Positions 1 through 9,208 of a stretch of 64,000 nucleotides of DNA are shown piece after piece (position 1 is the stretch's first letter; each line of letters begins with the position of its first letter). Location of the stretch: NCBI RefSeq assembly GCF_001544795.2, contig NZ_FCOI02000022.1:58301-122300 (forward strand). Direction: 5' to 3'. Below the pieces are notes generated by a model. That model saw nothing but the letters and a program-made list of their open reading frames with translations. It was not told the origin of the DNA and did not search any database. The translations under genes were made by a program, and so were the position numbers. This stretch comes from Caballeronia temeraria. Lineage in GTDB: Bacteria; Pseudomonadota; Gammaproteobacteria; Burkholderiales; Burkholderiaceae.

Positions 1-2391
1 AGGTCGATCGCCGTTGTAGGCGCTTCTTCACGTGCGGGCAGCATCGGCGAGATGGTTTGGGCGCGCGCGCGATGCGCTGGATTCACCGGTTCTCTTTGGC
101 CGGTCAATCCGAAACACGGCTCGCTGGGTGGTGAGCCTGTGTTTCGGGACGTCGACGCGTTGCCGGAAGCGCCGAACGTCGCCGTGCTGTGCACTCAACC
201 GCACACGTGGCCGGACCTCGTCGAGCGCCTGGGCCGACGCGGAACAAAAGCCGTCGTGATCGTCGGCGAAGCGACTCAACGTGGAGGTTCATCGGCATCG
301 CTGGATAAGCCGTCGTCGTCCGCCGCAGATCAGGACGAATGGACCGCGCGCACGCTTGCTGCCGCACGGCCTTTTCTCGTGCGAATAATCGGACCCGCCA
401 GTCTCGGCGTAGTCACACCTGCGATCGGCGCATGTCTCGGCGCACCCGCATGCAGTGTCAAATCGGGCGGCGTCGCGTGGGTGTCGGGATCGAACGCGTT
501 GACGAACGGCGTGCTCGGCTGGGCGCGCGCGCGAGGCCTCGGCTTCTCGCGCATCGTCGCGCTCGGCGATGAAGCCGATGTCGACTCAGGCGATATCCTC
601 GATTTCCTCGCGAGCGATGCGTCGACGCGCGCGATCCTGCTCGCCATCGAAACGGTTCGATCGGCGCGCAAGTTCATGTCCGCCGCGCGCGCCGCTGCGC
701 GCAACAAACCGGTACTCGTTCTCCGCACAGGCCGTGATGATCCGTTCGACCGGCTCTACGGCGCGGCCTTTCGCCGTGCCGGACTCGTGCGTGTCGATTC
801 ACTCGACGATCTGCTCGACGAAATCGAGACGCTCGGCATTGGTCGTGTCGCGGCGAGCGATGTCGCCACCGTGATCACGAGCGATCGCGGCGTCGGGGCG
901 CTTGCTCAAGACGCGTTCGGCGCCGCCGGCGATGATCTCGCGCAATGGCCAACCGCCGCGCGCGACGCCGTAGCCGCGGCGCTGCCCCGTGCACGCGCGG
1001 GCAATCCTCTCCTTCTCGGCGACGACGCCACGCCCGCCGATTTCGGCGCGGCGCTCGAAGCGCTTTCGTCGCATCGCGAGACCGGCACCGTGTTCGTCGT
1101 GCATGCGCCGACGCATAGCGCGCCCGTCGCGGAAGTCGCGCGCACGCTGATTGCCGAGCGGCGTCACGCGTATCGCGGATTGCTGGCGTGCTTTTTCGGC
1201 TGCGTCGATTCGGCCACGCGCGACGAACTTCACGCCAACGGCATTCCCGTGCATACGACGCCGAATCGGCTGGCACGCGGGTTCGCGCGTCTCGTCGATT
1301 TCCGGCACGGCCGCGAGCTGTTGATGCAAACGCCCGATGGCCTGCCCGCCGATATCCCCGAAGACATCGATGCCGCGCAATGTGAGATTCGCACTGCCCT
1401 CGCGAGCGGCGTCGCCGAATTGAACGGCGAACGTGCGGCGCGCGTATTCGCTCGCTTCGGCATTTCGGTGAAACCCGGACCGCCGGATTCACTCACTAGC
1501 GATGCCGTCGAGATTCAAACGCGGCTGCTCAACCATCGCGTGTTCGGTCCGGTGTTCGAGTTCAAGGCCGAAGGCGCGCTCGGACTCGCGGATGCACTTC
1601 ACGACTTCGCATTGCCGCCGCTCAATCCCGTGCTTTCGCGCGACCTCGTCATGCGCTCGCCGCGATCGCGCGAGTTGCCCGCGGAGACGCTGCTCAATGC
1701 GCTGACCGCGCTGTCGCAACTGGTTTGCTATATCGAAGAAATTGTCGCGCTGCGGCTCACGCTGCGTGTGACGCGCGATTCGGTCGCCGTTCACGAACCG
1801 CAACTCACGTTGGGCGCGCATCGCAAGCCGCTGGCGATCGTGCCGTATCCGCGTTGCCTCGAAGAAACGCTCGACTGGCGCGGGATGCGCGTCACCGTTC
1901 GACCGATTCGCCCCGAGGACGAAGAAGCGCACGCGGCGTTCGTCGCCGCCAATACCGCCGAAGATTTGCGACTGCGTTTTTTCGGCGCTGTTCGCAGCTT
2001 CGATCATTCGCAACTCGCGCGCATGACGCAGATCGATTACGACCGCGAAATGGCGCTGATCGTCACGCGGGCCAACGGCGAAGGAACGGGAGAGACACTC
2101 GGTGTCGCGCGCGCAATCGCCGATCCGGACAACGAAACCGCCGAATTCGCCGTTGCCGCGCGCTCGGACATGAAGGGCAGGGGATTGGGGTCGCTGCTGC
2201 TGTCGCGCATCATCGACTATGCGAAACAGCGCGGCACGCGCTGGATGGTCGGCGAAGCGCTGCGCGAGAACGCCGGCATGATCGCGCTCGCGCGCAACAG
2301 CGGTTTCGAATTGACGAAGACCGACGACCCGGGCGTCGTCGGTTTCAGGATGCGGCTGTGCGATGCGCCGTCACCGCCGCGCGCAGATTAG
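1..2391 (+). CDS. CoA-binding / ATP-grasp-like / GNAT acetyltransferase fusion, 5' end cut by window
   Basis: The frame is open from base 1, and the first residues read as a Rossmann CoA-binding start (SIAVVGASSRAGSIG), so the true start lies left of the window. The visible part is 796 residues. It resembles the ADP-forming acyl-CoA synthetase architecture: an N-terminal CoA-binding domain, a CoA-ligase-like middle and a weak ATP-grasp-like segment. A GNAT domain follows from about residue 625, starting at RVTVRPIRPED, with an acetyl-CoA loop GRGLGSLL near residue 726. Proteins of this layout (Pat/Pka type) acetylate lysines on other proteins and often regulate acyl-CoA synthetases. That role is inferred from architecture; the substrate is unknown. 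Its stop overlaps the stop of the convergent gene on the minus strand. Confidence 0.85.
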   Translation, partial: RSIAVVGASSRAGSIGEMVWARARCAGFTGSLWPVNPKHGSLGGEPVFRDVDALPEAPNVAVLCTQPHTWPDLVERLGRRGTKAVVIVGEATQRGGSSASLDKPSSSAADQDEWTARTLAAARPFLVRIIGPASLGVVTPAIGACLGAPACSVKSGGVAWVSGSNALTNGVLGWARARGLGFSRIVALGDEADVDSGDILDFLASDASTRAILLAIETVRSARKFMSAARAAARNKPVLVLRTGRDDPFDRLYGAAFRRAGLVRVDSLDDLLDEIETLGIGRVAASDVATVITSDRGVGALAQDAFGAAGDDLAQWPTAARDAVAAALPRARAGNPLLLGDDATPADFGAALEALSSHRETGTVFVVHAPTHSAPVAEVARTLIAERRHAYRGLLACFFGCVDSATRDELHANGIPVHTTPNRLARGFARLVDFRHGRELLMQTPDGLPADIPEDIDAAQCEIRTALASGVAELNGERAARVFARFGISVKPGPPDSLTSDAVEIQTRLLNHRVFGPVFEFKAEGALGLADALHDFALPPLNPVLSRDLVMRSPRSRELPAETLLNALTALSQLVCYIEEIVALRLTLRVTRDSVAVHEPQLTLGAHRKPLAIVPYPRCLEETLDWRGMRVTVRPIRPEDEEAHAAFVAANTAEDLRLRFFGAVRSFDHSQLARMTQIDYDREMALIVTRANGEGTGETLGVARAIADPDNETAEFAVAARSDMKGRGLGSLLLSRIIDYAKQRGTRWMVGEALRENAGMIALARNSGFELTKTDDPGVVGFRMRLCDAPSPPRAD

Positions 2392-2933
2392 GCCGCGAGT
2401 TTGACGAGCGCGTCGTCGATCTGAGCGCGCGAGAGCGACAGCTCTTCGAGCAATGCTTCGGCGTACGTACTTCCGGTTTCCTTTTCGAGGCGCGCGATCG
2501 TCAACGCGCAGCGCGACGTGTCCTTCAATGTCGCGATGAACGGCTTCACCGATTGCCCCGACGTGAACGCGTCGAAGAGCGGCACGCGGATGTCATCGGG
2601 CAGCGCGCGCGACGTCCACTGATACGGCTTGCCGTTGTGCGTCAGTTGCGGCGGCAGCGTGCGTTCCTTCTTGGCGGCGGGAATCAGGCCGAAGGTGCGC
2701 GCCGCATCGCCGATCTGCTCGGCAGAAAAAAGCTCGTCGGGCGTGATGTCGAATTGCGCGATATACGTTTCGATCGCCTGCATCGCGGCTGAGCGATCGT
2801 CGCGCTTCTTCTGCGCGCGCGCGACGATTTCGCGAAGCTCATCGGCTTCAGCGGTTGTGATCGTGAAGTTCGCCTGTTTCTGCTGAAGGTCGCTGAAGCG
2901 GAGGAATTCGGAGTCGGAAAGGAGTTTCGCCAT
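2388..2933 (-). CDS. Conserved hypothetical protein, 181 aa
   Basis: I do not recognise this family. The product begins MAKLLSDSEFLRFSDLQQKQ, has a charged, probably helical N-terminal half (about residues 15-60, including AEADELREIVARAQKKRDDR), a central LPPQL..GKPYQWTSRALP segment and a helical C-terminus. There is no signal peptide or membrane segment. The frame stays open to an ATG at 3002, but the added residues are arginine-rich and look like untranslated leader, so I place the start at 2933. Neither start has a strong ribosome binding site. The gene converges on the acetyltransferase with overlapping stop codons. It looks cytoplasmic; no function is proposed. Confidence 0.7.
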   Translation of the reverse strand: MAKLLSDSEFLRFSDLQQKQANFTITTAEADELREIVARAQKKRDDRSAAMQAIETYIAQFDITPDELFSAEQIGDAARTFGLIPAAKKERTLPPQLTHNGKPYQWTSRALPDDIRVPLFDAFTSGQSVKPFIATLKDTSRCALTIARLEKETGSTYAEALLEELSLSRAQIDDALVKLAA

Positions 2934-3026
2934 CGGGAATGCGTCGGATTGAATACGGCGGCACGTCATTACGGCGCGCCGCCTTTTTGAGAGGGTCGCC
3001 ATTCTAACGCGCGCGGCGTGCGTCGT

Positions 3027-3824
3027 TCAGTCGTGCATCATCGAAAGCGACGCGGCGGCATCTTTCAGCAAGTCCGTTACGTCGTCGATCGACGGCGCGA
3101 CGTATTCATCGATGCGTCGCATATACGGACAGGTGAGGGCCGCGATCGCCTGGCCCGACGGCCCGAGCAGCGGATACGTCACGTCGGTCACGCCGAAGGT
3201 CTGCTGGCTGTCCTTCTTCGAATAGCCGAGTTCGCGAATCTGCCGGTAATCGGCATCGAGCACCGTGCGATCCAGCGCGATCTCGCCCTTGACCCTCGTA
3301 TGTTCGGCGAGCATGTGCTCGCGCTGCTCATCGGTCTGAAAAGCGAGCATGACGCGCCCCGAGCCGGTATCGATCAAGCCGACGCGCGAACCAAGCCGCA
3401 CCGAAATGCCCCACGTGCCCGGACCGTCCACCTGCGCGATGACCAGCAAATTGCCGCGATCGTAGACGGCGAGATGCACGGATTGCTCGGCCGCATCGGC
3501 GAAACGCTGCATCACCGGAAGCGCTTCGGCGATGAGCCGGTTCATCGGCGGATGCCGATGCGCAAGCGCATACAACTTCAGGCTCAACGAATAGCGGTCG
3601 CCTTCGGGCGAGCGCACGACGTACTGCCGTGCGACGAGCCGCTCCAGCATCCGGTACATCTCGCTCGCGTTGCGCCCGAGCATTTTCGTGATTTCGGCGC
3701 GCGTGAGCCCCGATTTCTGCTCCGACAGCAATTCGAGAATATCGAGCCCTTTGTCGAGCGCGGGCGCGCGGTAGCGGTCGGCGTCGTTGTCTTCCACGTC
3801 CATGTGCAGTCTGGGTCGGTTCAT
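3027..3824 (-). CDS. IclR-family transcriptional regulator of the adjacent sugar operon
   Basis: A 265-residue protein with the two IclR domains. An N-terminal winged helix-turn-helix spans about residues 20-85 (ALDKGLDILELL, then LTRAEITKMLGRNASEMYRMLERL). A C-terminal effector-binding domain follows, with the family-typical stretch around DTGSGRVMLAF. It is transcribed divergently from the L-fucose-type operon, with 219 bp between the two starts, which is the usual placement for a local IclR regulator. That it senses fucose or a pathway intermediate is inferred from position only. A palindrome overlapping the predicted operon promoter is the best candidate operator. Confidence 0.9.
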   Translation of the reverse strand: MNRPRLHMDVEDNDADRYRAPALDKGLDILELLSEQKSGLTRAEITKMLGRNASEMYRMLERLVARQYVVRSPEGDRYSLSLKLYALAHRHPPMNRLIAEALPVMQRFADAAEQSVHLAVYDRGNLLVIAQVDGPGTWGISVRLGSRVGLIDTGSGRVMLAFQTDEQREHMLAEHTRVKGEIALDRTVLDADYRQIRELGYSKKDSQQTFGVTDVTYPLLGPSGQAIAALTCPYMRRIDEYVAPSIDDVTDLLKDAAASLSMMHD

Positions 3825-3923
3825 GAATTCGCGCCGAGTTTAAGCCTTTCGTCAGCGAACGCCGATGCCATCGACGAAAAACCGGCTAGGGAAATTACCG
3901 ATCGATCTGGCGACGCGTCGTTC

Positions 3924-3956
3924 TTGACTTCGATTTGTGCGTATATGAATAATACG
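3924..3956 (+). promoter_or_regulatory. Predicted sigma-70 promoter with overlapping CGTAT/ATACG palindrome
   Basis: In the IclR/ABC-transporter divergent gap, TTGACT (3924-3929) is followed after 18 bp by AATAAT (3948-3953), a reasonable -35/-10 pair for the sugar operon. A palindrome with arms CGTAT (3940-3944) and ATACG (3952-3956) covers the -10. A regulator bound there would block transcription, which suits an IclR repressor. The promoter and operator assignment is inferred by eye from consensus and symmetry. Confidence 0.45.
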
Positions 3957-4043
3957 TTCACTGATGAATTGATGCATCGACAGTTTCCCGCAGCACCCCA
4001 CGTTGCAGTCACGAAGAACAGCACGCATCAGGAGACGAAACGC

Positions 4044-5054
4044 ATGAAATTCACCCGCAAGATCGCCGTCGCTTTGGCCGCGGCCGGCACCATCGGCACC
4101 ATCGGACTCGCTCATGCCGCGGAAAGCGGCAAAGTCGGACTCGGGCTGCCGCTGCTGACATCGCCGTTCTGGCAGTCGTACAACAACTACTTGCCGAAGT
4201 ACGCGAAGGAGATGGGCCTCGACATCCTTGCGCCCGTCAACTCGAACGGCGATCCCGCGCAGCAGATCACCGACATGAACAACCTGCTGAATCTCGGCGC
4301 GAAGGGCATCGTGGTCGGGCCGCTGGATTCGGCGGCGATCAGCCGCGCGCTCGATGCGTCGTCGGCGAAGAGCGTGCCGGTCGTCGCGGTGGACGTCGCG
4401 CCGACGCAGGGCAAGGTCGCGATGGTCGTGCGCGCCGACAACCGCGCGTACGGCACGAAGTCGTGCGAGTACATCGGCGAGCACGTGAAGTCGGGCAAGG
4501 TCGTGCAGATCATGGGCGATCTGGCGTCGGTGAACGGCCGCGACCGCTCCGAGGCGTTTCGCGAGTGTCTGAAGAAATTTCCGTCGCTGACGCTGCTGGA
4601 GATCCCGGCCGCGTGGAAAGGCGACGCCGCCGCGACCGCGCTCGACAGCCTGCTGACCGCGAATCCGGATGTGAAGGCGATCTACATGCAGGCGGGCGGC
4701 GTCTATCTCTCGCCGACGCTGCAGACCTTGCGCCGCAAGCAACTGCTCGTGAAGGCGGGCGATCCGAAGCACATCGTGATCGTGAGCAATGACGGGATTC
4801 CGCAGGAATACGATGCGATCCGCCGCGGCGAAATCGACGCGACCATTTCCCAGCCCGCCGATCTGTACGCGAAATACGGCCTCTTCTATATCAAGGCGGC
4901 GCTTGCCGGACAGACGTTCAAGCCCGGTCCGACGGATCACGGCAGCACGATCGTGCAGCGCGCGCCCGGCATTCTCGAAGATCAGTTGCCCGCTCCGCTC
5001 GTGACGAAGGCCAACGTCGACGACAAGTCCCTCTGGGGCAATACGACCAAATGA
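4044..5054 (+). CDS. Sugar ABC transporter periplasmic substrate-binding protein (probably L-fucose)
   Basis: A 336-residue periplasmic binding protein of the ribose/galactose (type I) family. The signal peptide begins MKFTRKIAVALAAAG and ends near LAHAAES, so cleavage is around residue 25. The mature part has the family's fold signals: LPLLTSPFWQSYNNYLPKYAKEMG at the start, GAKGIVVGPLDS, and VKAIYMQAGG. The start at 4044 is preceded by AGGAG and gives a proper signal peptide; the longer open frame from 3018 runs through the regulatory gap and is not coding. It is the first gene of the operon and overlaps the ATPase gene by 4 bp. Substrate is inferred from the downstream catabolic enzymes, not from the protein itself. 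Confidence 0.92.
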   Translation: MKFTRKIAVALAAAGTIGTIGLAHAAESGKVGLGLPLLTSPFWQSYNNYLPKYAKEMGLDILAPVNSNGDPAQQITDMNNLLNLGAKGIVVGPLDSAAISRALDASSAKSVPVVAVDVAPTQGKVAMVVRADNRAYGTKSCEYIGEHVKSGKVVQIMGDLASVNGRDRSEAFRECLKKFPSLTLLEIPAAWKGDAAATALDSLLTANPDVKAIYMQAGGVYLSPTLQTLRRKQLLVKAGDPKHIVIVSNDGIPQEYDAIRRGEIDATISQPADLYAKYGLFYIKAALAGQTFKPGPTDHGSTIVQRAPGILEDQLPAPLVTKANVDDKSLWGNTTK

Positions 5055-6556
5055 GCGCGCCCGTCGTTGAAGCGATCGGCCTGACGAAGCGCTACGGTTC
5101 GACCGCCGCGCTCGCCGACGTCACGATGCGCGTGCTGCCCGGCGAATCGCACGCGCTCGTCGGGCGCAACGGCGCCGGCAAATCGACGCTCGTCTCGATG
5201 ATCACCGGCTTGCGCAAGCCCGACGGCGGCGAAATCCGCTTCGGCGGGCAAGCCGCGCCGCCGCTCGCGGATCGCGACGCGTGGCGCGAGCGCGTCGCCT
5301 GCGTCTATCAGCATTCGACGATCATCCGCGAGCTGTCGGTGGCCGAGAACCTGTTCATCAACCGGCAGCATCGACGCGGCGGCGTGATCGACTGGCGCAC
5401 GATGCGGCGCGATGCCCGCGCGCTGCTCGATCACTGGAAGATCGACGTGCGCGAGGACGCGCGCGCCGGCGATCTGACCGTCGAGGCGCGGCAGCTCGTC
5501 GAGATCGCGCGGGCGCTGTCGTACGGCGCGCGCTTCATCATCCTCGACGAGCCGACTGCACAGTTGGACGGCGAGGAGATCAAGCGTCTGTTCAGGCGTA
5601 TCGAAGAGTTGCAGACAGAAGGCGTCACTTTCCTGTTCATTTCCCATCACTTGCAGGAAGTGTACGAAATCTGTCAGGCGGTGACCGTGCTGCGCGATGC
5701 GCGGCATATCGTCAGCGCGCCGGTGTCGGCGTTGCCGCGCGACAAGCTGATCGAAGCGATGACGGGCGAGCAGGGCGGTCTTGCCGTCGCGGATGCAGCG
5801 ACGCGCGCGCCATTGCCCGCCGATGCCGCAGTTGCGCTTTCCGTGTCGGCACTTTCCGGCGACGACTACGCCGGCATCAGCTTCAACGTGCGGCGCGGCG
5901 AAGTCATCGGCCTGACGGGCGCGACGACGAGCGGCCGCACGAGCGTCGCGGAAGCCATCGCTGGATTGAAGGCGCAACGCGGCGGCACGATCGCGGTCGA
6001 TGGCCGCGTGCTTCCGGCCGGCGACGTGCCTGCCGCGCTCGCGAACGGCGTCGGCTGCGTGCCGAAGGACCGGCATCGCGAGGGATTGGTGCTGTCGCAA
6101 TCCGTCGCGGAAAACGCATCGATGACCATCGCGCGAACACTTGGCCGCTTCGGAATCGCGACGCCGGCGAAGAAAAACGCGTTCGGACGTCGCATGATCG
6201 CCGCGCTCGGCATCAAGACACTTGGGCCGGAGCACGAAGTGTCAGGTCTGTCGGGCGGCAATCAGCAAAAGGTCGTGATGGCGCGCGCGCTCGCAACCGA
6301 TCCGAACGTGCTCGTGCTCATCAATCCGACCGCGGGCGTCGACGTGAAATCGAAGGAAGCGCTGCTCGGCGTCGTCGAACGCGTGCGCGAGGAAGGCAAG
6401 GCGGTGCTCGTGGTGTCCGGCGAGCTCGACGATCTGCGCACCTGCGACCGCGTTCTCGTGATGTTCCGTGGCGCGATCGTCGCCGAATTCCCTGCCGGAT
6501 GGCAGGACCACGAACTCATCGCATCCGTCGAAGGAGTGAGTCTCCATGAAGCATGA
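5051..6556 (+). CDS. Sugar ABC transporter ATPase, two nucleotide-binding domains (RbsA/MglA type)
   Basis: This 501-residue protein is a tandem ATPase of the sugar importer family. The N-terminal domain has Walker A GRNGAGKST (about residue 38) and Walker B IILDEPTAQLD. The C-terminal domain has a degenerate Walker A, GATTSGRTS, and a clear ABC signature LSGGNQQK. A degenerate second site is normal in this family. It energises the permease encoded next. The start ATG overlaps the stop of the binding-protein gene (ATGA), and the 3' end overlaps the permease start by 11 bp, so the three are translationally coupled. Confidence 0.93.
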   Translation: MSAPVVEAIGLTKRYGSTAALADVTMRVLPGESHALVGRNGAGKSTLVSMITGLRKPDGGEIRFGGQAAPPLADRDAWRERVACVYQHSTIIRELSVAENLFINRQHRRGGVIDWRTMRRDARALLDHWKIDVREDARAGDLTVEARQLVEIARALSYGARFIILDEPTAQLDGEEIKRLFRRIEELQTEGVTFLFISHHLQEVYEICQAVTVLRDARHIVSAPVSALPRDKLIEAMTGEQGGLAVADAATRAPLPADAAVALSVSALSGDDYAGISFNVRRGEVIGLTGATTSGRTSVAEAIAGLKAQRGGTIAVDGRVLPAGDVPAALANGVGCVPKDRHREGLVLSQSVAENASMTIARTLGRFGIATPAKKNAFGRRMIAALGIKTLGPEHEVSGLSGGNQQKVVMARALATDPNVLVLINPTAGVDVKSKEALLGVVERVREEGKAVLVVSGELDDLRTCDRVLVMFRGAIVAEFPAGWQDHELIASVEGVSLHEA

Positions 6557-7568
6557 CGTTTCCAGCGCCGCGATGACCGGCGTGCCGATGCAACGCCCGC
6601 GCCCGCGCATCGAACTCGCCCGTTTTCGCGATCTCGCGCTATTGCCCGCGCTCGCGCTGCTGCTCGCGATCGGCGCATTCGTCAGTCCGAGCTTTCTGAC
6701 GCAGGCGAATCTGATCAGCATTCTCGGCGCATCGGCGGCGCTCGCGCTCGTCGTGCTCGCCGAATCGCTGATCGTGCTGACCGGCAAGTTCGATTTGTCG
6801 CTCGAATCGACGGTCGGCATCGCGCCCGCCGTCGGCGCCATGCTCGTGATGCCGGCGGCATCGGCGGGCTTCGGGCTCGAATGGCCCGCGGCGGCGGGAC
6901 TGGCCGCGATCGTCGTCGTCGGCGCGGCCATCGGTTTCATCAACGGCTTTCTGGTCGTACGGCTGCGGCTGAACGCGTTCATCGTGACGCTCGCGATGCT
7001 GATCGTGCTGCGCGGAATGCTCGTCGGCGCGACCAAGGGCGGCACGCTGTTCGACATGCCGCCGTCGTTCTTCACGCTCGCGACCACGCTCGTGCTCGGC
7101 CTGCCGATTTCCGTCTGGCTCGCGGCGGCGGCGTTCGCGGTCGCCGCGTTCATGCTGCGCTATCACCGCCTCGGCCGCGCGCTGTATGCGATCGGCGGCA
7201 ATCCGGAAGCGGCGCGCGCGGCGGGCATTCGCGTCGAGCGCATCACGTGGGGCGTGTTCGTTCTGGGCAGCGTGCTCGCGTCGATCGGCGGATTGATTGT
7301 TACAGGCTATGTCGGCGCGATCAACGCGAACCAGGGCAATGGCATGATTTTCACGGTGTTCGCCGCGGCGGTCATCGGCGGCATCTCGCTCGACGGCGGC
7401 AAGGGCACGATGCTCGGCGCACTGTCAGGCGTTTTGCTGTTGGGTGTCGTGCAAAACCTGCTGACACTTGCGCAGGTTCCGTCGTTCTGGATTCAGGCGA
7501 TCTACGGCGCGATCATCCTCGGCTCGCTGATGGTGGCGCGGCTCGCGGGTGGCGAAGCGCAAAACTAG
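6546..7568 (+). CDS. Sugar ABC transporter permease (RbsC type)
   Basis: A 340-residue hydrophobic protein with about eight to ten membrane segments, beginning after a short basic N-terminus at LALLPALALLLAIGAF. The RbsC-family loop GGNPEAARAAGIRVERI, which contacts the ATPase, is present near residue 218. It forms the membrane channel of the importer encoded by the two upstream genes. Overlap with the ATPase gene and a 10-bp gap to the next gene fit one operon. Confidence 0.93.
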   Translation: MKHDVSSAAMTGVPMQRPRPRIELARFRDLALLPALALLLAIGAFVSPSFLTQANLISILGASAALALVVLAESLIVLTGKFDLSLESTVGIAPAVGAMLVMPAASAGFGLEWPAAAGLAAIVVVGAAIGFINGFLVVRLRLNAFIVTLAMLIVLRGMLVGATKGGTLFDMPPSFFTLATTLVLGLPISVWLAAAAFAVAAFMLRYHRLGRALYAIGGNPEAARAAGIRVERITWGVFVLGSVLASIGGLIVTGYVGAINANQGNGMIFTVFAAAVIGGISLDGGKGTMLGALSGVLLLGVVQNLLTLAQVPSFWIQAIYGAIILGSLMVARLAGGEAQN

Positions 7569-7578
7569 GACGATAAAG

Positions 7579-7896
7579 ATGCAACACGAAACCGATCCGC
7601 GCCTCATTCTGCTGAGTCCGGAAGACAACTGCCTGATCGCCGCCGCGCGCCTGCCCGCCGGCGAAACGCTGATGATCGAAGGCGAGCCGGTCATGCTCGC
7701 GACGACCATCGAGCTGGCGCACAAGATCGCGCGGCGCGCGTTGTCGAAGGACGAAAAGGTGCTGCGCTACGGCGCGATCATCGGCCATGTGAGCGTCGAT
7801 GTCGCGCGTGGCGAGCATCTGCATACGCACAATCTGGAAAGCGACTACATCCCGACGTATACGCACGATGCCGGGCACGCTTACGTACAGCACTGA
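7579..7896 (+). CDS. SAF-domain small subunit of a UxaA-type sugar-acid dehydratase
   Basis: A 105-residue protein matching the N-terminal SAF domain of altronate/galactarate dehydratases (LSPEDNCLIAAARLPAGE, then IGHVSVDVARGEHLHTHNLES). In classical UxaA this domain is fused to the catalytic domain; here it is separate and sits 9 bp before the large subunit. The start at 7579 follows an AGGA-containing leader; the upstream ATG in frame at 7549 lies inside the permease gene. Together with the next gene it probably dehydrates L-fuconate to 2-keto-3-deoxy-L-fuconate. That substrate is inferred from the operon. Confidence 0.85.
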   Translation: MQHETDPRLILLSPEDNCLIAAARLPAGETLMIEGEPVMLATTIELAHKIARRALSKDEKVLRYGAIIGHVSVDVARGEHLHTHNLESDYIPTYTHDAGHAYVQH

Positions 7897-7905
7897 AGAA
7901 CACTC

Positions 7906-9174
7906 ATGAACAGTCCCGCACTGCAAGGCTATCTCCGCGCCGATGGCAAGAAGGGCATCCGCAATGTCGTCGCGGTGGCGTATCTCGTGGAATGCGCGCA
8001 TCACGTCGCGCGCGAGATCGTCACGCACTTCCGTCCGTCGTTCGATGCATTCGATTCCTTCGATCCGCAAGCCGAATCGCCCGTGCATCTGATCGGCTTT
8101 CCGGGCTGCTATCCGAACAGCTACGCCGAAAAGATGCTGGAGCGCATCTGCACGCATCCGAACGTCGGCGCGGTGCTGTTCGTGTCGCTCGGCTGCGAGA
8201 GCATGAACAAGCACTATCTCGCCGATGTCGTGCGCGCGAGCGGCCGTCCCGCCGCCGTGCTGACGATCCAGGAAAAGGGCGGCACGCGCAGCACGATCCA
8301 GAACGGCCTCGACTGGGTGCGCGAGGCGCGCGCGACGCTCGCCGCGCAAAAGAAAGTGCCGATGGCGCTCGACGAACTCATCGTCGGCACGATTTGCGGC
8401 GGCTCGGACGGCACGAGCGGAATCACGGCGAATCCGGCAGTGGGCCGCGCGTTCGATGCGTTCATCGACCAGGGCGCGTCCTGCATTTTCGAGGAAACGG
8501 GCGAGCTCGTCGGCTGCGAATTCCATATGAAGCGGCGCGCGGCGCGGCCCGAACTGGGCGATGCAATCGTCGAATGCGTGCAAAAGGCCGCGCGCTATTA
8601 CACGACGATGGGCCACGGTTCGTTCTCGGTCGGCAACGCGGACGGCGGGCTGACGACGCAGGAGGAAAAATCGCTCGGCGCGTATTCGAAGAGCGGGGCG
8701 TCGCCGATCGTCGGCATCATCAAACCGGGCGACGTGCCGCCGACAGGCGGCCTCTATCTGCTCGATGTCGTGCCCGACGGCGAGCCGCGCTTCGGCTTTC
8801 CGAATATCAGCGACAACGCGGAAATCGGCGAGCTGATCGCGTGCGGCTGCCACGTCATTCTCTTCACGACGGGGCGCGGCTCGGTGGTCGGATCGGCGAT
8901 CTCGCCCGTGATCAAGGTCTGCGCGAATCCTTCGACGTATCGCAATCTGTCCGGCGACATGGACGTCGACGCGGGCCGCATCCTCGAAGGCCGCGCGACG
9001 CTCGACGACGTGGGCCGCGAGATTGTCGACGTGACCCTCGCGGTGGCGGCGGGCGCGGCGTCGAAGTCGGAGGCGCTCGGGCATCAGGAATTCATCCTGA
9101 CTTACAAAACCTTCGAGCCGGTCGGCCCCGCGTGTTTGCCGAGCGCCGCGCGACGCGTTACTGTGGCGGCTTGA
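7906..9174 (+). CDS. UxaA-family dehydratase, large subunit (probable L-fuconate dehydratase)
   Basis: 422 residues matching the catalytic part of the UxaA/GarD dehydratases. Conserved blocks include GYLRADGKKGIRN at the start, GCYPN, LGCESMN, ICGGSDGTSGITANPAVG and FTTGRGSVVGSAISPVIKVCANP near the C-terminus. These enzymes are iron-dependent and remove water from sugar acids. No separate enolase-superfamily fuconate dehydratase is present in the operon, so this pair is the best candidate for that step. It follows the SAF subunit gene by 9 bp and precedes the reductase gene by 34 bp. Confidence 0.85.
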   Translation: MNSPALQGYLRADGKKGIRNVVAVAYLVECAHHVAREIVTHFRPSFDAFDSFDPQAESPVHLIGFPGCYPNSYAEKMLERICTHPNVGAVLFVSLGCESMNKHYLADVVRASGRPAAVLTIQEKGGTRSTIQNGLDWVREARATLAAQKKVPMALDELIVGTICGGSDGTSGITANPAVGRAFDAFIDQGASCIFEETGELVGCEFHMKRRAARPELGDAIVECVQKAARYYTTMGHGSFSVGNADGGLTTQEEKSLGAYSKSGASPIVGIIKPGDVPPTGGLYLLDVVPDGEPRFGFPNISDNAEIGELIACGCHVILFTTGRGSVVGSAISPVIKVCANPSTYRNLSGDMDVDAGRILEGRATLDDVGREIVDVTLAVAAGAASKSEALGHQEFILTYKTFEPVGPACLPSAARRVTVAA

Positions 9175-9208
9175 GTTTCGCCATCTCAAAATCATTCGGG
9201 GTTTGCAG

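Noticed and set aside
3018..4043. N-terminal extension of the sugar-binding protein reaching back to 3018
   Set aside because: It is antisense to iclR and crosses the promoter region; a signal peptide starts properly at 4044.
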